The notes below the pieces were generated by a model. That model did not search any database, had not been told where the DNA came from, and saw only the letters and a list, made by a program, of their open reading frames with translations. Shown here piece after piece: positions 1 through 10,900 of a stretch of 64,000 bases of DNA; within the stretch, counting starts at the first letter, position 1, and every line of letters begins with the position of its first letter. Position numbers and translations under genes: made by a program. The DNA is taken from assembly GCF_001895265.1 (NCBI RefSeq), contig NZ_CP016796.1:1116001-1180000 (forward strand), written 5' to 3'. Source of the stretch: Francisella uliginis. Lineage in GTDB: Bacteria; Pseudomonadota; Gammaproteobacteria; Francisellales; Francisellaceae.

Positions 1-469
1 ATGTAGTATCATTTTTAAAAACATAAGTTTGTATATAGATATTTTTTTCTGCTAAATCGATAGCTTCTATAAATGCTTGGAAAGATTTAACACCATCTGT
101 ATATATCTCAAAAGAATTTTTTCCAGTAAGTGTTGGTAGATCCATACTAGAAAAAACATTGATAATATCCATAGGTAGATTTTTACACTTATGCTCTTTT
201 ACTAAGCAGCTTTCCTGCAGAGCAGGTTGGCTAATATCCATAGTTTCTTTTTGCCAGAAACTTCGTTTATCTTTGCGTTGAAATATAAAAAAGAAGGGAA
301 TTGCAATATAAGGAATAAATAATATAGCTAAAAGCCAAGCTAAAATATTTGAAGCTGACTTTTTGTCTACAATAAGTTTTAATACAACTAAAATTGTCAA
401 AGCTTGACAAATAAACAAAACAATATTTGCTTCTATTACATATAATAAGCTTAGAAAGAAATTTTCCAT
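1..469 (-). CDS. Cardiolipin synthase-like PLD protein, N-terminal part only (cut by window edge)
   Basis: Reading the minus strand from the ATG at 467-469 gives an open frame that runs off the left edge. The first residues are MENFFLSLLYVIEANIVLF, followed by two hydrophobic segments, a basic RKDKRSFWQK stretch and the sequence leading up to the first PLD domain. It is closely similar over its whole visible length to the N-terminal third of the next gene (550-1980), including identical blocks such as LKLIVDKKSAS. The two are therefore tandem paralogues in the same direction. By homology it should be a membrane-bound phospholipase D-type phosphatidyltransferase making cardiolipin. The catalytic HKD motifs lie outside the window, so activity cannot be judged. 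A different frame over 267-482 is also open but is a shadow of this gene. Confidence 0.85.
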   Translation of the reverse strand, partial: MENFFLSLLYVIEANIVLFICQALTILVVLKLIVDKKSASNILAWLLAILFIPYIAIPFFFIFQRKDKRSFWQKETMDISQPALQESCLVKEHKCKNLPMDIINVFSSMDLPTLTGKNSFEIYTDGVKSFQAFIEAIDLAEKNIYIQTYVFKNDTT

Positions 470-549
470 TTATAGAAATCATTTATAAGGAATCCTTAAG
501 TATGAATTCTAACATAGTGAAAATATTCTAGATAGTTTAGTATCTATAA

Positions 550-1980
550 TTACATCAAAGGTGTGAGAATTTTCATAATACTTTCTACTATTAAACTACT
601 ACGTTTCGTCGGTAAATGTGATGAATTTTGACTTGATTCTTTAAGTATATTTTCAGCCCACGAATAAAGTTTTTTTACCTCGTTAGGAGTATATATAAAA
701 GTAGCAATTTCGTAGTTTAAAAATAAACTTCTATTATCGAGATTAATAGAACCAAGTATCGCAATATTTGAATCTATAAGTATAGCTTTAGCATGAATCA
801 TTTTCTCTGTAAAATGTACTTGTATATTATGTTTTAATAGATCTCTAATATAACTTGATCTTGCTCGATTTATTATTTTATGGTCAGAATCTTTTGGGGT
901 AATTATTTTTACATCAACACCACGACACTTAGCAAGAGTTATTGATTGTAATAAGTCTAAAGAAGGGATTAGATACGGTGTTATAATCCAAAGCTTTTCT
1001 TGTGCAGAATTTATTGCTGTTAGAAGTCCAGCATATAACTGATTTTTATTCATATCAGGTCCAGAAGGGACTACTTGGGTAAAACACTTATTATAAATGT
1101 TGTTTTCTATTTTAAACTTTAGCTCACGATTTGTTGCAAAATACCAGTCTGAACGAAAAACTTTTAAAAAATGTAATACAGATTCGCCACGAAGGCTAAA
1201 TAACAAATCACTCCACATCCCATCATGATAAGCCAAAGACATATATTCATCACCAATATTTATACCGCCACTCATAGCTAAATTATTATCAAAAATAAAA
1301 ATCTTACGATGATTTCTATAATTAATATAGTTACGCAAAGGATTTGTAAGTATTGGCATGAAAAATACTATTTCTGCGCCTAAAGTACGTAAGTTTCGAA
1401 ATATCCTTTTATTATGTAGATAAGCATGGAATGATCCCAGAGAATCAATCATCATTTTAACCTCAATTCCTTGAGCAGCTTTTTGTTCTAATGCACTTAT
1501 AACTAGTTTAGATGTAGTGTCATTTTTAAGTATATAAGTCTGAAGATATATGCTTTTTTTTGCAGAGTTGATCGCTTGCATAAAAGCTTCAAAAGATCTA
1601 ACCCCATTAGTATATATTTCAAAGCTGTTATGCATAGTAAGTGTTGGTAGATCAAGATTTGAAAAAGTATTAATAACATTTTTAGGTAATTCTTGGCAAT
1701 GATCATTAGTTAAACAAATTTTTTCAAAAGATGCTGAGCTATCTATATTCATAGTCTTTTTCTGCCAAAACCTACGTCTATCTTTGCGCTGAAATATAAA
1801 GAAAAAGGGTATTGCAACATAAGGAATAAATAATATTGCTAAGAGCCAAGCTATAATATTAGATGCAGATTTTTTATCTACTATAAGTTTTAAAACGACA
1901 AATATAGTAAAAACTTGGCAAATAAATAAAATAGAATTTGCTTCTAATAAGTATATTACTCCAGATATAAAATTATCCAT
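550..1980 (-). CDS. cls: Cardiolipin synthase (phospholipase D superfamily)
   Basis: This 476-residue protein has two N-terminal transmembrane segments (about residues 8-30 and 38-60). Two PLD domains follow, each with an HxKxxxxD motif: HRKIFIFD near residue 224 and HAKAILID near residue 396. That is the standard architecture of bacterial ClsA-type enzymes, which join two phosphatidylglycerols, or PG and PE, into cardiolipin at the inner membrane. The length is normal for the family. A tandem paralogue begins 81 bp downstream (1-469), so this is a duplicated pair. The two copies are most alike in the membrane anchor and linker. Substrate specificity (ClsA, ClsB or ClsC type) cannot be read from the sequence; the membrane anchor favours ClsA. 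Confidence 0.9.
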   Translation of the reverse strand: MDNFISGVIYLLEANSILFICQVFTIFVVLKLIVDKKSASNIIAWLLAILFIPYVAIPFFFIFQRKDRRRFWQKKTMNIDSSASFEKICLTNDHCQELPKNVINTFSNLDLPTLTMHNSFEIYTNGVRSFEAFMQAINSAKKSIYLQTYILKNDTTSKLVISALEQKAAQGIEVKMMIDSLGSFHAYLHNKRIFRNLRTLGAEIVFFMPILTNPLRNYINYRNHRKIFIFDNNLAMSGGINIGDEYMSLAYHDGMWSDLLFSLRGESVLHFLKVFRSDWYFATNRELKFKIENNIYNKCFTQVVPSGPDMNKNQLYAGLLTAINSAQEKLWIITPYLIPSLDLLQSITLAKCRGVDVKIITPKDSDHKIINRARSSYIRDLLKHNIQVHFTEKMIHAKAILIDSNIAILGSINLDNRSLFLNYEIATFIYTPNEVKKLYSWAENILKESSQNSSHLPTKRSSLIVESIMKILTPLM

Positions 1981-2049
1981 ATTTTTTACACTAATTTGAA
2001 GCTAATAACTAAATTTTAACATATCGCTAATAATCTATATAGCAATGTT

Positions 2050-3267
2050 TTAGTATGATTTTTTAGTAAAGATTAAGATAAGTAAAGAAATAATTACCAC
2101 TGCTAAAATTAAGTATAGAGGTGTTAACATAACTCCTTCAGCAACTCCAAAACTTGCTAAAGCTAAAAATGCCCCATTAAAAACTGCAAAGCTAATATTA
2201 TAAGTAAAGCCTAAACCACTAGCACGAACACTAGGACTAAAAAGAGTACTTGCATAGTTTGCAGCCACACCAACAGTAAGACCCATAAAAATATTATTGA
2301 TTAACATAAATATGATTAAGTAGTGAGAATTTATTACTATAGCGTAGTAAAAAGCACTTCCAAAGATTAACAATCCAATGCCTCCAACAAAAAGGATTTT
2401 TAATGCTCCAAACTTATCTGCCAAATATCCTGCTGGTATTGAAATAACAGAAAAAACAAATAAGTTTAATAAGATTAAATTAGAAGCATTAGATATGTTA
2501 TTTAGTTTAAAATAAGTAGGTAAATAAAGAGAGAAAAACCCAACAACCATTGCAAATATTGATATAGCTGCGATTGCTCTAACCATAGCTAATTTTTCTG
2601 TATTAAATAGACTTATTATTGGAACTTTATGTTCAATCTTTTTGTTTAAAAAGGTTTCTGTTTCACTTATTTCTTTTCTAAAAAAATAGCTAATAATCGC
2701 GGCAATACCTCCAAGCATAAAAGCAACCCGCCAAGCATATTGATCTGTTAAAAAGTATGTTGTAACTACTTTTGTAATTTCAGCAAAAAATATTCCAAAA
2801 TTAATAAAACAAAATATAATACCACAAGCTAAACCACCGTGTTTTATTAAAGTCTCTTTAACAAATACAACAGCGCTTGGAATCTCACCACCAATTGCGG
2901 CTCCTTGAATAATACGCAACAAAACAAATAATAATGTAGCTAAAATCCCAACACTACTATAAGAAGGTAATAATGCGATAAAAAATGATGCTAACCCCAT
3001 TAACAATATAGTTAATATAAAAGATTTTTTACGCCCAAACTTATCGCCTATATGACCAAAGAATATACCACCTATTGGTCTAGCAAAATATCCCACTGCA
3101 AAAACAGTAAAAGCATATAGTGCCTCTAAAGCGGGTGATCCTTCATGTGGAAAGAAAGTACTGCCTAATACGATTGCAAACATACCAAATATTACAAAAT
3201 CATAAAACTCAAGCATTCCACCGATACTAGTAAGTAAAATCGTTTTAAAATCTTCTTTTTTAAGCAT
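2050..3267 (-). CDS. MFS transporter, metabolite:H+ symporter type
   Basis: This 405-residue protein has about 12 hydrophobic segments. The N-terminal signature GGMLEFYDFVIFGMF and the loop GHIGDKFGRKKSF between helices 2 and 3 are typical of the metabolite:H+ symporter branch of the major facilitator superfamily (ProP, ShiA, KgtP relatives). It should import a small organic solute with protons; the substrate cannot be assigned. It is somewhat shorter than ProP (about 500 residues) and lacks the C-terminal coiled-coil osmosensor of ProP, so an osmoprotectant role is not supported. It is divergent from the mrp gene, with only 73 bp between the start codons, so the two promoters share a very AT-rich gap. 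Confidence 0.85.
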   Translation of the reverse strand: MLKKEDFKTILLTSIGGMLEFYDFVIFGMFAIVLGSTFFPHEGSPALEALYAFTVFAVGYFARPIGGIFFGHIGDKFGRKKSFILTILLMGLASFFIALLPSYSSVGILATLLFVLLRIIQGAAIGGEIPSAVVFVKETLIKHGGLACGIIFCFINFGIFFAEITKVVTTYFLTDQYAWRVAFMLGGIAAIISYFFRKEISETETFLNKKIEHKVPIISLFNTEKLAMVRAIAAISIFAMVVGFFSLYLPTYFKLNNISNASNLILLNLFVFSVISIPAGYLADKFGALKILFVGGIGLLIFGSAFYYAIVINSHYLIIFMLINNIFMGLTVGVAANYASTLFSPSVRASGLGFTYNISFAVFNGAFLALASFGVAEGVMLTPLYLILAVVIISLLILIFTKKSY

Positions 3268-3340
3268 ATTTATTTAAGTATAATTAAATTCAAATTATAT
3301 AGATAATAGCTAATTAATTATTAAAAGCTAGTAAAAAACT

Positions 3341-4201
3341 ATGATAAATATTGAAAAAACTTTAAAAAGAAAAGTTCAAAAAGGACAAAAGCTCTTACCA
3401 AATATTAAGAATATAATCTTAGTAGCATCTGGTAAAGGTGGTGTAGGCAAATCTACTGTTACTGCAAATTTAGCTGTAAGTTTTGCAAAAATGGGAGCTA
3501 AAGTAGGGGTTTTAGATGCAGATATCTATGGCCCAAGTCAGCCAACTCTGTTTGATTTAAAAGAGAATCCTCAGACTACAGATAAGAAAAAAATCATTCC
3601 TCTTGAACGTTATGGGGTTAAAATGATTTCTATCGGAAATCTTATAGATCCAGAATCTGCTGTGATCTGGCGCGGTCCCATAGTTTCTAGAGCTTTAATG
3701 CAACTTCTAAATGATACCAGCTGGGGTGAAATAGATTACCTATTTCTAGATTTACCTCCTGGAACAGGGGATATACAGCTCACAATTTCTAAAAATATGC
3801 CAGTAACTGGAGCTGTAGTTGTAACTACTCCTCAAGATTTATCTTTGATAGATGCAAGACGTGCTGTCGCTATGTTTGAAAAAGTTGATATTAAAACATT
3901 AGGCGTTATAGAAAACATGAGCTACTACATTTGTCCTAAATGTGGCAATAGTGATCATATATTTGGTGAAGATGGAGCACATCTATTATGTGGTAAAAAC
4001 AATATTGAATTTCTTGGTAATTTGCCTCTACATAAAGATATTCGTGAAAATGCTGATCATGGTAAACCTTATGTAAGCTTAGATAAAGATGATAATATTA
4101 ATACAAGTTATATGACAGTAGCTGAAAATATATTAAATGAAATTGAAAAACTACCTAAAGCAAGTAGTTTAGATTCTATTGGTGTTAAATTAGAAAATTA
4201 A
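3341..4201 (+). CDS. apbC: Mrp/ApbC-type iron-sulfur cluster carrier ATPase
   Basis: This 286-residue P-loop ATPase has a deviant Walker A motif, [11 protein letters not shown], near residue 30. It also has the Mrp landmarks [26 protein letters not shown] and [11 protein letters not shown]. Near residue 207 a CPKCG pair can bind a bridging Fe-S cluster at the dimer interface. Proteins of this family carry Fe-S clusters to apo-targets in the cytosol. It is shorter than E. coli Mrp (about 370 residues) because the N-terminal MIP18/DUF59 domain is missing and the ATPase begins almost at once. It is followed 10 bp later by dcd on the same strand, a likely two-gene operon. Confidence 0.93.
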   Translation: MINIEKTLKRKVQKGQKLLPNIKNIILVASGKGGVGKSTVTANLAVSFAKMGAKVGVLDADIYGPSQPTLFDLKENPQTTDKKKIIPLERYGVKMISIGNLIDPESAVIWRGPIVSRALMQLLNDTSWGEIDYLFLDLPPGTGDIQLTISKNMPVTGAVVVTTPQDLSLIDARRAVAMFEKVDIKTLGVIENMSYYICPKCGNSDHIFGEDGAHLLCGKNNIEFLGNLPLHKDIRENADHGKPYVSLDKDDNINTSYMTVAENILNEIEKLPKASSLDSIGVKLEN

Positions 4202-4211
4202 GAGAGAAAAA

Positions 4212-4778
4212 ATGTCTATAAAATCAGATAAATGGATAAAAAAAATGTCCCAAGAGCATTCTATGATAGAACCTTTTGAAGCAGGACAAGTCAAAGTTGC
4301 AAATAATGAAAAAATAGTTTCTTATGGTACATCTAGTTATGGTTATGATGTACGCTGCGCAGATGAGTTTAAAATTTTCACAAATATTAATTCTTCAATA
4401 GTAGACCCTAAACACTTTGATGATAAAAACTTTGTTGATTTTAAAGGCGATGTTTGTATTATTCCTCCCAATTCTTTTGCTTTAGCACGTACTGTTGAGA
4501 AATTCAAAATTCCAAGAGATGTTTTAGTTGTATGCCTTGGTAAATCAACTTATGCTAGATGTGGGATTATTGTAAATGTGACACCTTTAGAGCCTGAATG
4601 GGAAGGTTATGTAACATTAGAGTTTTCAAATACAACTCCATTGCCTGCAAGAATATATGCTAATGAAGGTGTTGCACAGATGCTATTTTTCCAATCAGAT
4701 GAAGAGTGTGAAACATCATATGCTGATAAAGGTGGTAAATATCAAGGGCAAGAAGGCGTAACACTACCTAAGTGTTAA
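4212..4778 (+). CDS. dcd: dCTP deaminase
   Basis: This 188-residue protein matches the trimeric dCTP deaminase family along its full length. It has SSYGYDVR near the N-terminus, the conserved block [23 protein letters not shown] containing the catalytic Glu, and a C-terminal nucleotide-binding tail with [14 protein letters not shown]. It deaminates dCTP to dUTP in the route to dTTP. The start has a purine-rich AGAGAGAAAA stretch directly upstream. The stop overlaps by 4 bp the end of the convergent SH3/NlpC gene, so the two transcripts run into each other with no room for a separate terminator. Confidence 0.96.
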   Translation: MSIKSDKWIKKMSQEHSMIEPFEAGQVKVANNEKIVSYGTSSYGYDVRCADEFKIFTNINSSIVDPKHFDDKNFVDFKGDVCIIPPNSFALARTVEKFKIPRDVLVVCLGKSTYARCGIIVNVTPLEPEWEGYVTLEFSNTTPLPARIYANEGVAQMLFFQSDEECETSYADKGGKYQGQEGVTLPKC

Positions 4779-6193
4779 TATTGTGCTATTTGAACAATTC
4801 TAAAGACTTGTTTTTTTAGCTCACTTTCCAAAGTAGGATCCTCTGGATATTTCTCTAATAATGGTAAGAAAACTGATTCACCTATAACAGATCTTTTAGT
4901 ATTATCTTTATCTTTCAATCCCCAAACCTGTTGATACGTTGCAGGAACAACTTGTTTCGGATTGTATGGATTTAAAGTTTTACCGATATATAGCATCACA
5001 TGCCCCTTTATATATATAAAATCCAAAAAAGGACGAGCTTTTGTCAATAAAATTTGACTACGTTGTTCTGAAGTATATTTATCAAGTTTTAATGATTTAT
5101 ATGTTTTATATTGATCCTTAGAATTTCTTGGTAACCATACTCCAAAAGCTTGGTATATAGCTCTTAACTCAGAAGAGCAATCATTATAGTAATATTGATT
5201 ACCCCAACCATAAGGATAGCCTTGAGTCTCTTTAATTATTTTTACAAAATTTTTAGGTGTAGTTAAAGCTGGTATCTTTGTGGCATCATGCTTTATTATT
5301 TTAGCATCTGTAAAAACTAGATTTCCGGTTTTTGTTTGAGTTGGAAGCAACACTTTATAATAATTTTTATCAGTATCTAGTACTGGTAACATTGTTCCAG
5401 GATAAGTATTTTTAATTAGTTTATTATCTAAGTTAAATATAGGTGTCTCAAAACGTCTAATAGAGATGCTTTTTTTTGTGAAAGCATTTTTCCAAGTTTC
5501 AATTTCACTAGTTGAAACTCTAGAAATAGTATTAGATTTTACCCATGCATAAAAAGATGGACTAAGAACTAAATACCAACGTTTATCTTTTGAAACTGAG
5601 ATTATATAAATAGCTTCACCAATATTTAACGATGAAACATTAATGTTACTAAAAGGATATCCTTGACCTGGTAATGTGAAATTCAAAAATAACGGTCTGT
5701 CATAAGGAACGGTATATCCCATTGTTGTTCTCGTAACTATAGCTCTATTGTTAACGTTATATTTATGTAAATTATTGATATCATCAAAATTTATATTTTT
5801 AGTAACACTTTTATATTCAAGTTTAGTAAAAAGTCTAAAATTTTCTTTATAAATTTTCTCATCATCTGGTAGCTTACTATTATTGATATCGTTAATTTGC
5901 TCTGTAACCCATTTTTTTAGACTATTTTGTTGCAAATACTCTTCATAGAAAGATTCTGACCATGGAGAATCATTTCCAACAGAATGAGATATTAATTTTT
6001 TGAGAAGTTTATCTTGCTGAAGCCTAGTCAATAAAGGTTTCTCATATCCTTTTTGTGACTTAGGAATATAATAATTTGCATCTTGTGAGTATTTAGATAA
6101 ATCAAACATCTCAATAGGTACATTTACAGCAAGACATAATGATATATTTACTATAAACAATACTATAAAGGTTGTAAAAGATTTTAAGCTCAT
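4775..6193 (-). CDS. Secreted SH3 / NlpC-P60 cell-wall hydrolase
   Basis: This 472-residue protein has an N-terminal signal peptide ([22 protein letters not shown]). A long N-terminal stabilising region and SH3b-type segments (about 170-310) precede a C-terminal NlpC/P60 cysteine peptidase domain. The likely nucleophile is the Cys in [12 protein letters not shown], near residue 340 after the YPYGWGNQ lead-in. A His near the VMLYIG strand (GHVMLY, about 395) completes the usual Cys-His pair. Proteins with this layout cleave peptide stems of peptidoglycan in the periplasm. It sits upstream of no obvious operon partner and overlaps dcd tail-to-tail by 4 bp. The domain call is firm; the exact bond cleaved is not known. 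Confidence 0.85.
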   Translation of the reverse strand: MSLKSFTTFIVLFIVNISLCLAVNVPIEMFDLSKYSQDANYYIPKSQKGYEKPLLTRLQQDKLLKKLISHSVGNDSPWSESFYEEYLQQNSLKKWVTEQINDINNSKLPDDEKIYKENFRLFTKLEYKSVTKNINFDDINNLHKYNVNNRAIVTRTTMGYTVPYDRPLFLNFTLPGQGYPFSNINVSSLNIGEAIYIISVSKDKRWYLVLSPSFYAWVKSNTISRVSTSEIETWKNAFTKKSISIRRFETPIFNLDNKLIKNTYPGTMLPVLDTDKNYYKVLLPTQTKTGNLVFTDAKIIKHDATKIPALTTPKNFVKIIKETQGYPYGWGNQYYYNDCSSELRAIYQAFGVWLPRNSKDQYKTYKSLKLDKYTSEQRSQILLTKARPFLDFIYIKGHVMLYIGKTLNPYNPKQVVPATYQQVWGLKDKDNTKRSVIGESVFLPLLEKYPEDPTLESELKKQVFRIVQIAQY

Positions 6194-6258
6194 TAGACAG
6201 GATTTCTCTTTAAATTTAAAATTTAATTAACAAAAATAATATCAGAAAATTATGATTT

Positions 6259-7446
6259 TTATTTAGAGATTCTACCAGTTATAGCTTGGAAGGCTTTTAG
6301 ATCAAACATATGTAAACTAGCAAAAACATAGTCAAAAATATCTGCTTGAATTTTTTCATAGTTAACCCAGTTTGTATCATTTGTAAAAATATATAACTCA
6401 ACTGGTAAACCTGTTTCACTAGGTTGTAGTTCTCTGATTAGGAAAGTTAAACCTGTATGTATTTTTGGATGATTGCGTAAGTAATTTTCAATATATGCTC
6501 TAAATAAAGTTATATTTGTCAGCTTCTCATTTTTTTTACTAGTAATAAAATCTTGTAAAAGAGGTTCTTTCGCTAAAGTTTCTAAAGTTTCCTCATCACA
6601 AAATCTAATAGTATCTATATCAATATTTACTGAGCGTTTGATTCTACGCCCACCAGTTTCAACCATTCCACGCCAGTTTTGTACGCTATTATTAATTAGT
6701 GTATATGTTGGAACAGTAGATATTGTTTTATCAAAGTTACGAATTTTTACGGTATTAATAGAAACTTCCATAACATCTCCATCAACACCTGCTGATGGAA
6801 TAGTAATCCAGTCGCCAACTCTTACTAGATCTAGAGCCGCAACTTGAATATTTGAAACAAAGCCTAATATAGTATCTTTAAATACCAACATTAATACCGC
6901 TGATAAAGCACCTAAACCTGTTAGAAAGGCTATAGGGGACTTATCAAGTAACTGAGACACTACTAATATAAAAGCTACAAAATATAAAATTATCTTTATA
7001 ACCTGAGCATAACTTTTTAAAGAGTGGTGCTTGAAGTAAGGAAGCTTTTGAAAATAACTAAAAATAGCATCAACAAAAGATAAACAAAATAAAATTATAG
7101 TTAATGTTATATATATTTGAGCAATTAACTGAATAGTTTCGACTAAACTAATTGTCCAATCATGCTCTGAACTTGCACAAATATTGATAGCTAAATAAAT
7201 AAGTATTCCAGGACCAATATGTGATAGTTTATTAAAAACTTTATATCTTATTAATATTTCGCCTATATTAGGACCTAACCTCACTGCAAATTTATTTACA
7301 ATTGTAACTATATATTTTTTAAGAATTTTATTAACAATCCAAGCACAAAATAATATTATTAAAAAAATTGTTAAAAAACTTAATATTCCAGCAAGACCGC
7401 TATATTTATTAAGCATATCAGCATAGAAATCTTTTAATTGATTCAT
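6259..7446 (-). CDS. MscS-family mechanosensitive ion channel
   Basis: This 395-residue inner-membrane protein has about five hydrophobic segments before residue 190. The MscS pore and beta-domain signature follows: FLTGLGALSAVLMLVFKDTILGFVSNIQ, then DLVRVGDWITIPSAGVDGDVMEVSINTVKIRNFD. The extra N-terminal helices and a total of about 400 residues resemble the YbdG/YnaI subgroup rather than minimal MscS. It should open under membrane tension to release solutes during osmotic downshock. lptE and leuS lie upstream on the same strand with only 23 bp between this start and lptE, so it is probably the last gene of a leuS-lptE-mscS transcript. Confidence 0.9.
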   Translation of the reverse strand: MNQLKDFYADMLNKYSGLAGILSFLTIFLIILFCAWIVNKILKKYIVTIVNKFAVRLGPNIGEILIRYKVFNKLSHIGPGILIYLAINICASSEHDWTISLVETIQLIAQIYITLTIILFCLSFVDAIFSYFQKLPYFKHHSLKSYAQVIKIILYFVAFILVVSQLLDKSPIAFLTGLGALSAVLMLVFKDTILGFVSNIQVAALDLVRVGDWITIPSAGVDGDVMEVSINTVKIRNFDKTISTVPTYTLINNSVQNWRGMVETGGRRIKRSVNIDIDTIRFCDEETLETLAKEPLLQDFITSKKNEKLTNITLFRAYIENYLRNHPKIHTGLTFLIRELQPSETGLPVELYIFTNDTNWVNYEKIQADIFDYVFASLHMFDLKAFQAITGRISK

Positions 7447-7469
7447 ATTATTTGTTTCCTTAATAAAGT

Positions 7470-8027
7470 TTAAGAATCATCTTCTTGTGTTGGATTATTT
7501 GGTGCTTTACTTGGTAGTAATGCTGCAATTTGAGTAACGATTCTTGGCACTATACTTGTTTGAAGATACTTAAATATTCTTACATTCTCATAGTTTTGAG
7601 CTAACTGAGTACCCGAGTTTGATTGCCAGAATTGTTGTGCATCAATAGTATTATCTGGTATAACAGGAGTTTTATTGTTAGGTTTAACCACATTATACGT
7701 AACTCTGTAGTATAGCTGGTAGGTATTATTTGATGCTCCACCAACTACACTTGTTAGCTTAGAATCTTTCTTAACATCTTGTATATTTATTATATAATCC
7801 GCGGTTTTCTCATCTGAAACTATTACTGCTTTATATGCTTTTAGGTTTCTCTTGATATCATTAGAAATAGAGTTATAGTTATTATTCTCAATATAGAACT
7901 TTGTTCCAACTAAGCTACTAAAATTTCCAGCATCAGTGCTTGTATCGCTAACAACTCCACGAGGGTGAAAGCCACAAGAAGCCAAAGCCAGCACTAAAAT
8001 AAAGAAAAGTATTGCATATTTTTTCAT
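7470..8027 (-). CDS. lptE: LPS-assembly lipoprotein LptE
   Basis: This 185-residue protein has a lipoprotein signal (ILVLALASC, with Cys near residue 18) followed at once by GFHPRG, the classical start of mature LptE. The rest is a small alpha/beta domain typical of LptE. LptE plugs the LptD barrel and helps insert lipopolysaccharide into the outer membrane. Its position directly downstream of leuS (10 bp) is the standard gammaproteobacterial arrangement, which supports the call even though LptE sequences diverge strongly. No holA follows here; an MscS channel gene takes that place. Confidence 0.9.
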   Translation of the reverse strand: MKKYAILFFILVLALASCGFHPRGVVSDTSTDAGNFSSLVGTKFYIENNNYNSISNDIKRNLKAYKAVIVSDEKTADYIINIQDVKKDSKLTSVVGGASNNTYQLYYRVTYNVVKPNNKTPVIPDNTIDAQQFWQSNSGTQLAQNYENVRIFKYLQTSIVPRIVTQIAALLPSKAPNNPTQEDDS

Positions 8028-8037
8028 TTGAATCTCT

Positions 8038-10479
8038 CTATCTAATTACTATATTTATAAGTTTTTGTGGTACATAGATTACCTTAATAACTTGTTTACC
8101 ATCAATAAATGATTTAACATGCTCATCTTCTAAAACATTATCTTCAACTTCTGATTTAGTTAATGATGCATCTAACTCTAGCTTTGCTTTTAGCTTACCA
8201 TTTATTTGAACTATAAGTAAGAACTCATCCTTAACTAGAGCTTTCTCATCTACTAGTGGAAATTCTGTATGCAAAATATCATCACCTAAATTAAGCTCTT
8301 GCCATAAATAATGACAAATATGCGGAGTAAAAGGAGCTAAAACCCTTAATAAAATACTATAGCCTTCAGCCTTAACACTATCACAAAGATTATCATAGTT
8401 ATTTAAAGTATTTAGAATTTTCATACAAGCTGAAACTACAGTATTAAACTGACTTTTATCAAAATCAAAAATAGCTTGCTTTAAGTTTGAATGTATTTCA
8501 AAACGAGCTTTTTTATCTTCTTTTGATAATTTGTTTATATCAACATTTATTTTTTTCGATAATGCTTCTTTATTTGCTTGAGCATAGTTAAATACTTTAC
8601 GTAAAAATTTATTAGCTCCTTCAACACCAGTCTCTGACCACTCTAATGATTGCTCAGGAGGTGCTGCAAACATACTAAATAACCTTACAGTATCAGCACC
8701 ATACATATCTATTAATTCTTGAGGATCTACTGTGTTGCCTTTTGATTTAGACATTTTAGCACCATCTTTTAAGACCATACCTTGAGTAAGTAAGTTATTA
8801 AATGGCTCATCTGAAGTAATTAGACCTTCATCGCGCATTAATTTATGGAAAAATCTTGAGTACAATAAATGCATGATAGCATGCTCAATACCACCAATAT
8901 ATTTATCTACTGGTAACCAATAATTTGCTTCATCACTTAGCATTTTATTAGCAGTAGGGCATGTATATCTTGCATAATACCAAGATGATTCAAAGAATGT
9001 ATCAAATGTGTCTGTTTCTCTTTTTGCTTGAGAACCACACTTAGGACATTTAACATCTAAAAATTCAGGCATATCTTTTAAAGGAGATCCGGCCTCTGTA
9101 AGAGTAACATCTGTAGGCAACTTAACAGGTAAATTTTCTTCTTTTTCAGGAACAACTCCACAGCTATCACAATGAACCATTGGGATAGGGCAACCCCAAT
9201 ATCTTTGACGGGAAATGCCCCAGTCATGGATTCTAAAGTTTGTAGTCTCATAACCTTTATTATTATCAAAAAGATATTTTTTTATTGCTTGATAGGCTTT
9301 TTTGAAGTTTAAACCATCAAACTCACCAGAATTTATCAATATTCCTTTTTCAACAAAAGCTTCTTTTTCTAAATCAACTTTTAATTTTTTGTCATTTGAA
9401 GCAATAACTTGCTTTAGAGGAATATTATACTTTTGTGCAAACTCCCAGTCTCTTTGATCGTGAGCTGGAACAGACATTACAGCACCTGAACCATACCCCA
9501 TAAGTACGAAGTTTGCTACCCAAACATCAACAGTCTCACCTGAAATAGGATGAATTACTTTTATATTAGTTTTAAAGCCTTTCTTTTCTTGAGTAGCCAA
9601 ATCAGCTTCCATTGTTGAAGATTTCTTACATTCTTCAATAAAGCTTGCTAACTCAGTATTTGATTTTCCTTCAACTAAAGCAAGAGGGTGCTCAGGTGCA
9701 ATTCCAAGGTAGCTCACACCCATCAAAGTATCAGGACGCGTTGTAAAAACTTCTATTTCATCATCAGAATCTTGAATTTTAAATTTAACAGTTAAACCTT
9801 TTGATTTACCAATCCAGTTTGTTTGCATAGTTTTTACAGCATCTGGCCAGTTATCTAATTTAGAGATATCTTGTAAAAGCTCATCAGCATAATCAGTAAT
9901 TTTTAAAAACCATTGTGGTATTTCTTTTTTCTCAACTAATGCGCCTGATCTCCAGCCTCTACCATCTACAACCTGTTCATTAGCTAAAACTGTCTGATCT
10001 ACAGGATCCCAGTTTACAACTGAGTTTTTACGATATGCTAAACCTTTTTTATAAAGTTGGATAAAAAACCATTGCTCCCATCTATAATAATCTTCATCAC
10101 AAGTAGCAACTTCTCTTGACCAATCAAAACTAAAACCTAAGGAATCAAGTTGCTTTCTCATATGAGCAATATTACTTTTTGTCCATTCTGCAGGTGATCT
10201 TTTATGCTTGATAGCAGCATTTTCAGCCGGCAAACCAAAGGCATCCCATCCCATAGGGTGAAGGACATTCTTACATTGCATTTTCTGATAACGAGCTATA
10301 ACGTCTCCAATAGTATAGTTTCTCACATGTCCCATATGTAGAGTACCACTAGGATACGGTAGCATTGATAAACAATAGAATTTTTCTTTACTTTTATCTT
10401 CAACGGCTTTGAAAGAGTTATTTTCACGCCAGTAATTTTGAGCTTGTTGCTCTATTTGATCAAAATTATATTCACTCAT
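8038..10479 (-). CDS. leuS: Leucyl-tRNA synthetase
   Basis: This 813-residue class Ia aminoacyl-tRNA synthetase has the HIGH-type motif as HMGH (within [16 protein letters not shown], near residue 43) and the KMSKS loop ([12 protein letters not shown], near residue 577). The CP1 editing insert contains [15 protein letters not shown] and the zinc-type cysteines of the ZN1 and CPKCG regions. It charges tRNA-Leu and hydrolyses mischarged products. It is slightly shorter than the E. coli enzyme (860). It heads a minus-strand group with lptE and mscS downstream. The 420 bp upstream carries a small plus-strand reading frame and otherwise only AT-rich sequence. Confidence 0.98.
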   Translation of the reverse strand: MSEYNFDQIEQQAQNYWRENNSFKAVEDKSKEKFYCLSMLPYPSGTLHMGHVRNYTIGDVIARYQKMQCKNVLHPMGWDAFGLPAENAAIKHKRSPAEWTKSNIAHMRKQLDSLGFSFDWSREVATCDEDYYRWEQWFFIQLYKKGLAYRKNSVVNWDPVDQTVLANEQVVDGRGWRSGALVEKKEIPQWFLKITDYADELLQDISKLDNWPDAVKTMQTNWIGKSKGLTVKFKIQDSDDEIEVFTTRPDTLMGVSYLGIAPEHPLALVEGKSNTELASFIEECKKSSTMEADLATQEKKGFKTNIKVIHPISGETVDVWVANFVLMGYGSGAVMSVPAHDQRDWEFAQKYNIPLKQVIASNDKKLKVDLEKEAFVEKGILINSGEFDGLNFKKAYQAIKKYLFDNNKGYETTNFRIHDWGISRQRYWGCPIPMVHCDSCGVVPEKEENLPVKLPTDVTLTEAGSPLKDMPEFLDVKCPKCGSQAKRETDTFDTFFESSWYYARYTCPTANKMLSDEANYWLPVDKYIGGIEHAIMHLLYSRFFHKLMRDEGLITSDEPFNNLLTQGMVLKDGAKMSKSKGNTVDPQELIDMYGADTVRLFSMFAAPPEQSLEWSETGVEGANKFLRKVFNYAQANKEALSKKINVDINKLSKEDKKARFEIHSNLKQAIFDFDKSQFNTVVSACMKILNTLNNYDNLCDSVKAEGYSILLRVLAPFTPHICHYLWQELNLGDDILHTEFPLVDEKALVKDEFLLIVQINGKLKAKLELDASLTKSEVEDNVLEDEHVKSFIDGKQVIKVIYVPQKLINIVIR

Positions 10480-10703
10480 TTGAAGTACAGAACCTTGTTT
10501 TTAATAAAAAATATGCAAAATTATGCTGGATATTTTAAGTTAAAACTCTATAAATATCTAGATTATTGCTATCTTTAGAAACTTATTTATTAAATTACTC
10601 ATAATGTATAGTTACATACTGTTACATTTTATAAATATTTGAGATTAATAACTACTTTAATATATTCGCAAAATATAAAAAATTATAAATAGGAAAATAT
10701 ATC

Positions 10704-10862
10704 ATGAGGATGAATCTCAAAAGAAAGATAATAAGTATAATGCTAATATTACCATACTATTGTTTTAGCTTAACACCTAGCCCAACAAATGTTTCAAGCG
10801 TGTCATATTCGACAGCTGTAGGATATAATGGGGATCAAGAAAAACGTAAATTTTATATGTAA
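10704..10862 (+). CDS. Small possible secreted peptide, 52 residues
   Basis: An ATG at 10704 opens a 52-codon frame ending at TAA 10860-10862, in the otherwise empty 420 bp between leuS and the DUF3857 gene. The product begins with a basic stretch (MRMNLKRK), then a hydrophobic run (IISIMLILPYYCFSL) resembling a signal peptide, and then a short Ser/Thr-rich polar tail. An AGGAAA lies about 8 bases before the first ATG and could serve as ribosome-binding site; a second in-frame ATG follows two codons later. No family is recognised. It could be a real exported peptide or a chance frame; conservation in relatives would decide. Confidence 0.35.
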   Translation: MRMNLKRKIISIMLILPYYCFSLTPSPTNVSSVSYSTAVGYNGDQEKRKFYM

Positions 10863-10900
10863 GCTTTAAATTTAACACACTTTTAAAAATGCTAGAATTT

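Noticed and set aside
267-482. Open frame of 71 codons on the minus strand
   Set aside because: It lies in a different frame over the cardiolipin synthase-like gene 1-469, whose own frame matches its paralogue residue by residue.
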